Of a DNA stretch of 64,000 bases, positions 50,001 through 62,000 are shown in pieces. Position numbers and translations under genes: made by a program. Under the pieces are notes generated by a model. The model was not told the origin of the DNA. It searched no databases and was given only the letters and a program-made list of their open reading frames with translations. The stretch comes from Pleodorina starrii (lineage: Eukaryota > Chlorophyta > Chlorophyceae > Chlamydomonadales > Volvocaceae), in contig BRXU01000007.1 in assembly GCA_030267565.1 (NCBI GenBank), forward strand, positions 2,294,001 to 2,358,000, in the 5' to 3' direction. The first letter of the stretch is position 1; the number at the start of each line of letters is the position of its first letter.

Positions 50001-53000
50001 CCTGAGGCCATGTGATCCGAAATTCCCTTTCACCGCGGCCACTCTACAAACACGCATGGCCTGACACGCACGTTGAGAAGCACGGCTCCAAGGCCCTTAC
50101 ATGGCCGCCGCCCTTGCACAGATTGCCATTACCGCTCCATCCTCCGAAACCACACCTGCACGCTGGCCAGCAGCAACTCGAACTCTTGCAGCTTGGCCTC
50201 CACAAAGCGCGGCGCCGCCCGGGCCTCCGCCTCCGCCAGCTGGGAAGATAGCGCCTCGGCGCGCTCCGCCGCCCGTGCACCGCACTCGGCGGCTCGCCGC
50301 TCCGCCGCCGCGAGGCGGCCCTCCAGGCTCACGATGAGATTCGCCCGTCCCTGGCGCAGGGAATGCCGGACGTTGGCCAGGTGCAAAGTGCGTCAAGTAA
50401 GCGGTATGACGTATGCGGACGGGATGACGGAAGCAGGATGACGGAGTAAGTAAGCGGGATGACGGACTATATGGAGAGTGTTACACCCGCCTGCCGCCTT
50501 AGGATGCCACGCCGTGACGTAGCGCGGCGCAACTCGAGCCCGGGGCCGCTCGCCGCAGCCTGCCTACCCGTTCGGCTTGCTGCAGCCTCTGCCTCAGCGA
50601 CTCGGCCTCGGCTCGCCAGGCTTCCGCGCGCTCCTCCGCGCGCTCCGCAGTGGCGCGGGCGGCGGCGGTTGCAGCATGCGCCTGCGTATCGCGACGAGGT
50701 ACAGGGTCAAATTCAAGAAGTCCACAAGCGCACAGGACCAATGGTCGGAGGAAGTAGTACACGGGGGGCGCGGCCGATGGGTTAGCAGCTTGCGCCCCCT
50801 GGTCCCCACCAGCGTTGGGACGTGGCACCCACCTGAAGCGACTCCGTCCTGAACCGTCCTTCACTGGAGTCGCTGCTCTGCGGGGCGAACACACGCACAC
50901 GCACACACATACCGACATACGTTGCCAACGCAAGTCGCTGCGCAGTATAACCAAAGAAGCGCGGGGTTACTTCCTAAACAGCACACACCGCACGGCCAGG
51001 CGCGAAACGGCTCCAGCCCGTGTTGCCGAAACAAGTGCCGCCCGGCAGGGGAGGGTGGCAGTCACGGCGGTATGCGCCGGACATCCTTTTGGGTACCCCG
51101 TAACACGGTTCATTCAAGGGACACCTCGGCACAAGTGATTCCGACCCCTAACGCCTCTGGAGGCGGTGCTCGGTCCGTGCACGGCCCCTCCTGCCTCACC
51201 TGCGCCGTGCTGCTGTGGCTCTCCCGCAGCGACACCAGCAGCCGCGCCCGCTCGCCCTTCTCCTGCGCCACGGCGGCCTGCAACCACGGCCCAGCCCCAA
51301 CAGTGGACAGACGGACAAAGTGTACGAATGACGCAACGACCGAGATTCCACGGACTCCATGCCCTGCGACGTGTGCCCATCCAAACCGGCGCACGCCACG
51401 CCGACATCGCACCGACTACGGTTATGGCACCCCGAATAGAGCCGAGCCGACTGACTGACCTTGAGCGCCGCCGCTTCCTCCTGGTGCGACGCCAGCTCCG
51501 CCGCCGCCCTGGCCCGCTCCGAGTCGAGCTGGTGCTGTAGCGCCGCGGCGCGCGCCGCCGCCTCAGCGGCCCCGGCCAGCAGCGCGTGTGCCTCGTGGCC
51601 GCTGCCCTGGTGCGCGGCATCCAGCTCCCTGCGGGCGGCCTCCGCACCAGACAGCTCCGCGCTCAGCCTGCAGACGTGCAGAGCACACCCCCGGCAGCAG
51701 GGAGTGCGAGCCGGCACCGGCAGGCCTCAGGAACCCAGAGCCTAAGCGGTCCCAAGTCTACGCGGCCCCAAGTCTACGGGACATACACGGGCGCACAGGT
51801 CCTTGGGTGGCGGCGGCCAGGGCTGTGTCGGGACATACAAACATCATCATAATTGGGGTATTCTATTCTACTGTCCTGCGGATTCGGTCAAGATACACTG
51901 CACTGCTCCTTCTGTGCAGCCAGACCAAGATGAAGAATGGGGAGAGGACCGTTGGGTTCGCTGGCCTTGGCGCAGGGCGAGACACAGGGGGGTGCGGCGA
52001 GCGCAACAACACGCACGCAGTCAGTACCTCGCCGCCTCGGCGCGCCACGTGCGCAGCTCTTCCTCGAGCTGTTGCGTTGACGCCAGCTGGCGCTCCGACG
52101 CGGCCGCCTCGCGCGCCGCCGCGGACGCGTTGAGCAGCGACAGCTGCGCCCCCAGCTCCTTGCTGCGCTGCTTCCACTTGTCAGCGCGGGCCTTGTGCTT
52201 TGCAGCCGCCGTGGCGAGGGCGACGGCCTGGGCGTGCGACACGCCTGCGCATGCCAAGCGCACGGTGGGGGTGAAAACGACGACAGCAGGCGGGTGCACC
52301 GGTGATCCTCCGGCTTCCACCGAGAAACGCCTCATTCCGGTGTGCGAACTTCATGATGAGTGCAGAGCAGCTGGCATGACATAGTCACATAGTCAAGACT
52401 GGCGTGCTAACGGGAGTGTTGGCATCGAAACCTCAAGAAGACCTGATATGCGGGAGCGCATCCAGCCAGGCAGCAAGCCGTTGCGCCGTCTTGAGAGACC
52501 TCACCTGCGGGCCCCGCGGCGTCAGGCTGCGACGACGACGTGGTGCCGCCCTGACTCGCGGACGGCGGCAGCCCCTGCGGCCCGCTAGGGCGGCTGCCGA
52601 CGCTGCTTCCGGACGGGTGCTGCTCCGTTTGCAAGCTCCCGCTGCGGTCGGAGCTGGCGTCCAAGCGCGGCGCCGTGTCCCCACCGCAGGACGACGAGTC
52701 GGCGGCCGCCCTGGCTGATGGCTCCGCCGCCTTGGGCCCCTCGCGCACAGACGGACCGGTGCAGGAGGACTCCCAGCTCAGCCAGGGAGGCGGTGCCGGG
52801 TCGGAGGAGGGCGTCGCGCAGGCCGCCGTGCCATGCGCCGACGATGACGACGGGGCCTGCGCTATCACGGACTGGGAGCTGGCCAGCCCTGCCAAACCGA
52901 TCAGCGATCCACAAGGAGGGCAAGATCGGCCGAAGCGGGATAGGATGGGATGGGGCGGGATGGGGTGCAATGGCGAGTGTCCAGATACCGATACGGTCGG

Positions 53001-56000
53001 CATCCCAACGCACGCACCGGCCCATGAGCCCATGAGCCCCCCTCCCCCTCCACCCTTGACCCACCCCCAGCCCAGCATCTGGCCTCCCCCAATCCCCCCT
53101 TCTTGCGTGGAGTTGTTTCCATGCGGATCTAGCGGGCCCAGCACGTCAGCGTCAGCGTCCTCCGGAGGCCCAGCGCGTCGCAGCATGCGCAGGGTCATGG
53201 AACACGAGGAAGCCGCACTGCGCGCGGCACACAGCTCCCCGCGCGGTCCGTGCACCCCGCCCGCCCCCATTAACGCCTCAATGGGGGGACGTACCTCCGC
53301 CCTGGGACGGCAGCGTGCCGTCAGACGGGGGGTTGTAGCTCAGGCAGGAGGTCGCCGGCGTCGGCGTGCTGGTCACGTTGGAGAGGTCGCCTTGTCGGGT
53401 TTGCCCTGGCGGCAAGTCCTGGAGGCGGGGAACCCGCGGGCAGGGGAAACGGGACATATGCACATATCCCACGTCAGGTCAGGTAACCCCCTGGCTTGAC
53501 TGTCCGTCGCGGTTCAGAGCACTGGCCTGGAAGGTGGATCGGCCTAACCCAGCCTCTCAGTCTCAACCCAGCTCAGGGACGCGGACCCCAACCAAAGTGC
53601 ACATCATTATCGTAGGCCAGGGTTGGGCTTTTGCGGACTTGCCTGCGCCGCGCTGCCCAACTCCGCCCTGAGCAGCCCCACGGTGGTGTCCATGGTCGCC
53701 AGCTCCGAAACCAGCCGGTCCAGACTCTGCGGCCGGCGGAACAAACCAACCGGAAGCAGGGGCGGCCACCCAGTAATAACAACCTCAAGAAAGGCACGGC
53801 AGCGGCGAGAAACCGGGATGCAAAGCAAGGCCAAGAAGGGCAAAGCCGGTGCGCCGTTAATTGCGCCAAGACTGCGACCTCCGGACACAATCCGGGTAGC
53901 GGGGGCTGTGCCCGTCGGCGCTGTGCGCTGTGTGCGGGTTCGCGACGCACCTGGTGGACCTGGTCCGCCTGTGCCGCTTGCGGTGTCGGCGCGGCTGCCG
54001 CCTGCATCCGGTCGCACAGCGCTTGGAGCGCCGCGATGCTGCCCTCCAGGATCCTGGACAGCTGCGCGGCACCCGCCATCCTGCTGGCGGCCTGCGGAGC
54101 ACCGGTGCCCACACGCAACATCGAAAAAATGGCACGCGTGGAGACACGGCGGGGGAAAGTCGCATGGCGCGCCAGGCACGGCTTGCCTGCCCCTCAACGC
54201 TGAATCCAAGACTTGAGGCATGTCTGTGCCATTAGGTCATTAGGTCCAAGGAACAAGGGGATGGAACAGCGTGTGAACGTGCGTTTGCGCTGACGCAGCC
54301 AGCCGACCTGGTCCGCGTGTCGCCGCCCCACGTCGCCGTCCTTGGCGGCTGCCGCCTGCAGCCGCTGCATCAGCTCCTTGCAGCGCTGCAGCTCTCCCTC
54401 CAGGTGACTGCACCTGAAGCCCACGTCCTCGCGCTGCTGCGCCAACACGCGGTGCTCCTCCCTGAGCCGCTGCAGCTCCTCAAACACGCCCGCCCCCGAG
54501 CTCGAGGACCGGGTCGGCGAGCCGCCCGCAGTGCCGCTGGCGTCCCGCCGGCTGGCTGACGATTTCGTCGGCGACGACTCGCCGCGTGAGCTGGTGTCCT
54601 TGCCGGGGCTGCCTCCTGCCCTGGTGGGCCCTGCAGGGGATGCACCGATGACCGTTGGCTAATGACACGCTCCTCCAAGCTACCAAGCACACGTCCAGCA
54701 TAACCACGCACAGAGTGGGTATCACTTTCAATCGGGCTGTTCGGCGGCGTTGAGATACTCTGACCGTCCAGAGCAAATTCGTTTCACACTGGGACCAGGA
54801 TCTGTGCCGTGCCCCGGCCCCCTTGCGCCCTCACGTCAGCCTCACGCCCGCACCTGCCGGCAACGCCGGCCCCACTCTGGGGCCCGCCCTGATGGCCTGC
54901 AGCGCGGAGGCCAGTTGCTGCATGACTCCCGAAAGCGTCCCGGGCGCCAGCGCCGAATCGGTGGAGCCGCCAGCGGGCGCCGCGCCGGGCGCGGAGGCGG
55001 CGCGCCGCGCCGGGCTGCCGGCCCGCCTTGCTGTGGCCGCACCGGCGACCAGGCCGCTGACGGGCGCACCCTGGTGGTGCAGGCGGATCAGGAGGCTGTT
55101 GGCCGTGCTGAGCGCGGAGGCGATCTCCGCGTTCGCCGTGGCGAGTTGGTCCTGGACGCAGGGAGAAAAGGAACACGACGCACAGGCAACGGACACACAT
55201 CGTTATGGTGACGTGGGTGCCACATGCGGTCTGGAACTAACTAGGAAGGATTGGCGATGGGTGCAGCGTAACACGCAGGCATAACAGCTTGGTTGCAAGC
55301 GCAGGTATTGCGAAACTGGGCTCGGCAGATCCAGGCGGTCGAGCGTACTGGGAGGCCGCCCCCAATGAGTGTTCCCTTCGCTCTCGGCGGCTTCCCCGGC
55401 GAATTCCTCCGCCCTCTTTCTTACCTTGAGCCTGTCCACAGACGCGCTGCCGGCCTGGCCGCCCGGCTTGGCCGGCGCCGCCGGGGGCCGTGGGGCCTCG
55501 ATGCGCACCACCGCTGCAGCGTTCGCCTCCGCCAAGGCGCCTGCACCACCATCGGCAAACGCGCACAGGCCACAAAGCCTCAACTCTCTTCAACCTGTTG
55601 CTGAACTCCGGTAGCAGCATCCGGGAGCCGGAGGCAGACATCCCTGTACATGTACTCAAGCCGCCACCCCTGTTTCTGTCATCATCTGCCCTGGCGACGG
55701 ACACTAGCGGGACCTGCTGACTTCCCCCTCATCATCTCCGCTGCGGTATCTTCTTTTTATCCCCTTCATCATCAGTTCCATCATCCTTCCAGGCAACATG
55801 GGCCGCTGCGGCTAGAAGGTCTTACACTGGAGCCGCTCAATCTCCGCCTGGCGCTTCGCGACGTCCACACGCAGCTGCGCCACCTGCTCCGCCAGGTACT
55901 CGGCGTCGGCAGCCGCGTCCGCAGCCGCCGCGGCCGGGTCGGCGGCGGCGAGCCGCCGCGGCGCGGCCGCCGCACCGGGGCGCGCGACTGCGCTCGGCAC

Positions 56001-59000
56001 GGAGCCCTGCGGGGAAGCGCAGGGAGGAGAGGCACCTTCAGTTGCGGCTTGTTGCGAGGGGCTGGCCAATGGCTGCTGCCATCTGCGCACCGCAGCGTTA
56101 GCAGCGAAACAGGACAACCCCCCAAACCCAGAATATGAAACCGCCGCCGTCAGATGGCGGCATTGCCGCGCGCAATAGTCAGGGGTGCCTAAATCGTCGC
56201 CATGATTTTGCACACGCTGCCATGGTAACCGGCGTGGCTAGATTGTCGCCATGGTAACCAGCGTCCATGGACGGGCCCCTCCTCTGCCCACGCACCCTCA
56301 CGGGAGACGGCGAGCGGCTGCGGAACGCCGGCTTGGCGGCGCTTCCGCCAGCGAAGGATGCACCGCTGCGCTTCAGCTCCTCCACGGAGCGCCCCTTGGC
56401 CGCCAGCTGGTCCTTCAGCTCTGAGATGCGCTGCTCGCGCTGCAGCAGTTTCTGCCGCAACTCCACCTCGCTCCTACAAGAGCGGGCAGCCGCGGGGCCA
56501 CCGCGGTCGTCGGATGCTGCATTCGACGCGGAGCCAAACCGGACTGCTCCCGGTGCTACTACGGTACTCTGCGGCGCGCCATGTACTCCTCGATTATAAG
56601 AGCGGCAACGGGTCCCCAAAGTCACCACCAGAGGTAAGTGAGCGAGGATGTAGACCAAAACAACGGGGCCCTGTCAAGGCACATGCGCTCGAACCCTTGG
56701 GTGCACTGCGCGCGTGACTCACCTCGCAGCTGCACGCATCTTCCGCACCGCCTCCGCCTCGGCCATCTTGGCACGCATGATCTCACGGGACAGACCCGCC
56801 AGGCCCTGGGGCACCGGCTCGGCCCCGGCGACCGACCCCGAGCTCGCCTGCGAGGGGAGCGCGCTGCTGGCGGCCACCTGCAGGGACCTGCGAGGCAGCA
56901 GGCAGGCAGGCAAAGCGCAAGCGGGTTGAGCTCTGGACACATGGGCGCGACTTGGCTTGCGCTCAGCAGTACACCCACCACACGCAAAGCCACAAAGCCC
57001 GTTGCGACGTCCCTCGACATATTCCGGCCACCAACATGTTAATAATAAGCCAATGACCTACCCCAAGCTCTTTTTTCTTACCCCCAGCTGCCCGACACGG
57101 GCACGCGGCGTGCTCCTCCGGAAAGCGCGCCACTGCCCCGGCCGCTGAATGCCGCCGCCCCCGTGGCGCTCCCCGCCGAGGACGTGACCGCTGTCCTTTC
57201 GATCCGCGCCAGCGTCGCCTCCAGGGAGGCCACCGCCGCGCCCGTCACGTCGCGAAGGTCCTCCAGCTCCCTCACCTGCGCCTCCGCCGCCGTCAGGGCC
57301 TCCTGTTCGGGTTAAGGAGACGAGGATGATGATGAGGAGGGAGGGAGGGAGGGAGGGAGGGAGGGAGGGAGGGAGGGAGGGAGGGAGGGAGGGAGGGAGG
57401 GAGGGAGGGAGGGAGGGAGGGAGGGAGGGAGGGAGGGAGGGAGGGAGGGAGGGAGGGAGGGAGGGAGGGAGGGAGGGAGGGAGGGAGGGAGGGAGGGAGG
57501 GAGGGAGGGAGGGAGGGAGGGAGGGAGGGAGGGAGGGAGGGAGGGAGGGAGGGAGGGAGGGAGGGAGGGAGGGAGGGAGGGAGGGAGGGAGGGAGGGAGG
57601 GAGGGAGGGAGGGAGGGAGGGAGGGAGGGAGGGAGGGAGGGAGGGAGGGAGGGAGGGAGGGAGGGAGGGAGGGAGGGAGAAAGGCGCCTTGCCAGCCGAT
57701 AAAAGGAACGGCGCGATGGGCCGCTGCGGCCCCAAGTCCGAGCCAAGCAGCAGCTCTTCTCCCACACCTTGCGTTATCATCAAGTTGATGCTCACAGGGC
57801 CGGGCGCATCAAGAGTAAGGGTTGACGGTAACTAGCCCTGGGACAAGCCGTGACAGCAAACGATACCAGGAATACGAGCCGTCGGAGCCGCCCCTGGGTG
57901 TCCGTTTCCCGGCCCGGCTTCCGGCCAGAAAGGCTTCGCGCACCTGCAGCGTCTCCACCTGGGACTCCAGGTACGCCGCCTTGCTCTCCGCGCACGTGGC
58001 CCGGGCTTCCACCTGGTGCAGACGGGACGCATCCACCTGCGGGGGGCATCCACGTGTCCAAGCAGCGTGCGCACCGTCGTGGGGCCTAAGGACGCTCAGT
58101 CCTGAGGAACGAGCTCCGCGGGCCGCTGCCCGTGCGATGCCCAATCCCCAATCCGAAGATTTGCGATTAGAGCAGAAAGCGCCGTCCGCGCCTGTCCGCA
58201 CATCTATCCGCACGTGGACGCGAGCTCACACGCACGCACGCACCTGGCCCGTCAAGGCCGCCGCAACCCGCTTCTCGATCTCCGTGTGTGCCGCCGTTGT
58301 GATCTCGGCTATGCGCTGTTCCGCGAGCTCCACGTCTGCGTCATCACAGGGGGGGGACAGGGAGTGATGTGCTCCTTTACATACCACGGGGGGGAAGCCG
58401 TCGGCAGCAGCACACCAACAATCCACAGCAATGGAGCGAGAGGTCCTGCGCAAAGGATCTGGCCGGCCGGGCACCAGCCGCAGCGTGGCGGTTGTTACCC
58501 TCTTCCCGACCAGCCACCACACCTTTGGAGGCCAGGTCCCTCGTGGCCGTGAGGCGCTCCTGCAAGACGCAGCAGAAACCTTGGTAATGGTTGTGGTTTT
58601 AGTGCTTATGGTTTTGGTGGTGGCGCTGCAGCTGCCCGGTGGCGGTGGTGGTGGTGGTGGCGGTGCATGGTGGTGGTGATGGTGCTCCTTCCTTCCTTCC
58701 TTACCTGCAGCTCCCGGATCTCCCGTATCAGCAGCTGCCGGTCCTGGTCGTGCACCTCGCTGAGCTGCTCCCGCAGCGCAAACAGAGCGGCGGAGCCCTC
58801 CGTCCGCGCTTGCGTGATCAGCAGATCAGCGGCCGCCAGCTGGGCCTGCGGCGAGCAAGGTGTCCCAAAGGCGGTCCCATGAAGTTGACGCGTCAAGCAG
58901 GGACCAGAGGGCCCCTACGGCGGTTGCCAGCCCGAGGACCGAGGTCCGTCGTCATTTGGCCCAAGCCGCTACCACCATCGGCTGGTGTTCTGCAAGAAAG

Positions 59001-62000
59001 CGCGGCTACGCCGCCAAGCGTCCCCGCCAGAGGTGCTCACCTGGAGCTCCTCGATGTCGGATTCGCGCCGCTCGTAGGCCTGCGTGTATGGATGAACCAT
59101 GGGTCGGTCACCACCACCCATCACTACCCCGATCTCTAGAGCGACGACAAGGACGCACATCCAGAGCCACTGTTGTGACTGTCGCTACGGTGGGCACCAG
59201 AGCCTCATCCGGAGGGGAGAGTCGGGCGGCCTGCAGCTGGTTATGTGCATTGCAGCTGAGACGCCATGGCGAGACGCCCTGGAAAGACGAAAAGGCCGCG
59301 TACCTGCTTGGACCGCAGCGCCGCCTCCTGCAGGCGGAACATCTCATGCGACTGTGCGACCAGCTGGGCAGACAGGCGGGCCACCTCCATGCCCAACCCG
59401 CCAGCCACGGAACCAGCTCCAGCCCCGCCGGCGCCGTCCGCAGCGCATCCGCTCTGCGGCGAAACAGCAGACAACAACAAACAAAAGGAGGTCACAAAAC
59501 GTCTGCAAGGTGAGGCCGATCTTATCGATCCTGGGCTCCAATCATTCGGGAGTTTGCGTGCCATGTTTTTGTACCGCGCCGTGCCGTACCTGCTGGCTGA
59601 GAGCCTGCTCTGCCGCGTCCTCCGCGGCGCGCAGCGCGCCTTGCAGGTTTGCGACCAGCTGCGTCGACGCGTCGCCCCGGTGCTTGGCCGCCGCCAGCGA
59701 CGCCAGCAGCTGCGACTCGGACAGCTTGAGCGCGCATACCTGCAAAACAGAGCACGCCGCCGTGGCATGGCAGGGCCATGCGTGGCGCTTACAGACGGGA
59801 CGCAGTAAGCCAAGCCGCCCTGGACAACATCGTGCGGCTGCGGGACCAGCAGCCGACCGGTGTCGGCTACCCCCCGTCCCTAGAGGGTAGGGCCGCAATG
59901 AGCATATGACATCGGCGGGAGGGATGGAGCTGGCGCGGGTCTTACCTCCCGCGCTAGCGTCATGACCTTATCCCGGACGTCGGGCTTGGCGACGAGGGTG
60001 GCGACCTGGGCGTCGAAGTACTGCCGAATGGACAGATCGCGCTGCGCCAGTGCAGCCTCAGCGCCCATATTCAGAGCCTGCACAGCCAAAACGCGAAGGA
60101 ACGAACGAGCACCAAGAATGACGCTCGCGGCAAAGCGCAGGCATCCTTGGGGTCCTGGCAAGGCACTTGCGCCGTCCAGGCTGTCCGAGCCATGCAGGCG
60201 AGTCTGCCGGCGTGCCCGTCCCAAGCTGCACGAGTCCGCTGTCATGAAGGGTTTGACAGTGTGGAAACCAACCGAAAAATTGCCATGCCACGCGTTGAGG
60301 AGCTACGGTTGCGCCTTGAGACTGGTCGGCAAAGCCATTCGCACCTCCGTGGAGCCTGCGGCCTCCATTTCCGCCGCCGCAAGCCGGGCCTGCAGGTCCT
60401 TTCGCTCCGCTCCCGCCGCCACCGCCTGGCGCTGCAGCGCCGCAGCCGCAGCGCGGGCAGCAGCCAAAGCCGCGTCCGCGCCGGCAGCCTGGACCGCAGA
60501 AAGAGAGAGAGAGGGAGCGGATGGGGACAGAGTCAAGTGCGGCCCTTGCGGGTCCTCCCCCGCAGCACACCCTGCCCCCGCCAAGCCGCCGCCGTCGCAC
60601 CTGAGACGTGGCCACCACAAGCTTGGCCGTCGTAGCCTGCGTGTGCAGGGCGGTCCGCAGGCGCAATGCTGTAAGCCCAAGGACTTAACTGAGACCCACA
60701 GTACGGGCGTGTATGCACATGATGCCCGGCGCGCGAACAAGCACGTCCACACACGCGGGAAGAGAGCGTGGGTAGAGGGAGCAGCATGCAGGGCGTGGTG
60801 GCGTCAGAATCGCGGCGAATGCCCGCGGCGGCTGCGCGCGCAGGAAGCGCACACCTGCAGTCGCTCGTTCAGCGCCGAAACCTGCTTGTCCTGCAGCGCG
60901 ACCTGCTCCAGTGCGTGCACCGCCGCCTCCTCGCTGCGCCGGGCCATGGCGCGCTCCAGCTGCTGCACCCTCGCCTGCGGAGACGCGATAAGGCGATAAG
61001 GCGACGAGGACAAGGCGCGCGTCACAACTCAGCGTAGGGGCGCTGCAACGCGGATGGTGCGCCTTTTTTTCAAAGATGCGCAGGCAGGGCGCGCAAGCGC
61101 AGCTAATGAGGCGTTCCCTGACAAGCCAGCGTAAAGCACCCGCGTGCCCGTGGGCTTGCCGCTGGGTTGGCCATTGCTCCCTCTCTGTGGTTGGGGGCGT
61201 CCACGCGCGCCGCCGTCCGGCGTTCATGCAGGCCCCAGGGCAGTGCCGGATATCGTGGTGCCACCCGATCGTGTCCAAGCCCCAGGGCCCCCGACCGCCA
61301 GTTCCCCCCTCCGGAGCCTCCTGGGCACCTGACCTCAACCCGACTCGACGTGACCCTCCCTACCTGCACGGGCCCGCAGGCCGGCACCGCAGGCTTCTGG
61401 GGTTGGGCCTTTGCGCCCGTTGCGCGCATCCCAAGACCCCCGCGTATGGGGCGCCTCATCATATGAGACACGCATCCTACCGTACCTGCGCAACCTGCCA
61501 CTCGCCCGTGCGCTGCTCCAGGGCCCACTGCAGGCGGTGGACTCGTGCCCAGGCCCAGCGGCTCTCCGTTCGGTACAGCCGGGCGTCGGTGGACGCGGCC
61601 AAGTACTCCCGCTCCGAATCCAGGACGAGCGCCTGCACACGCGACCGGCCAGCCCAGCGTGACAGTGATTGGGCTGCTGTGCATTACGTTGACAAACCGC
61701 GAGCGAGCCTATCCCCCCGCCTCGCGGGATGGGCGGGTTACAGGGCGCGGCTGGGCGGCATGGTTTTTGGGTGTCAGCAGCCAGTGAGCCGCCCGCGTAT
61801 ACCTTCAGCCGGTGCATGGTGCTGATGAGCCAGCTGGCAGCGGAGCCGGCTGGCTCCGGGGGGGATGTGGAGGGCTCGTCCGGGGCGCCTGAGGCCGCAG
61901 CGCTGGCTGTGACGGCGGGCGCCTGCTGCTGGCTCCGCGACTCGACAAACGCAAGCAGCTCGTCCAACGAGGCCTGTGCAAGGAAAAGAGAGAAGACAGA

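Noticed and set aside
53100..53270. Possible extra coding exon of the coiled-coil gene in an open stretch
   Set aside because: No usable donor was found, and skipping it gives exact phase continuity between exons 53295-53418 and 52505-52888.
57058..57795. Open frames of 150-245 codons made of Ser-Leu-Pro-Pro or Glu-Gly-Gly-Arg repeats
   Set aside because: They are translations of the (GGGA)n array in an intron; every frame of such a repeat is open.
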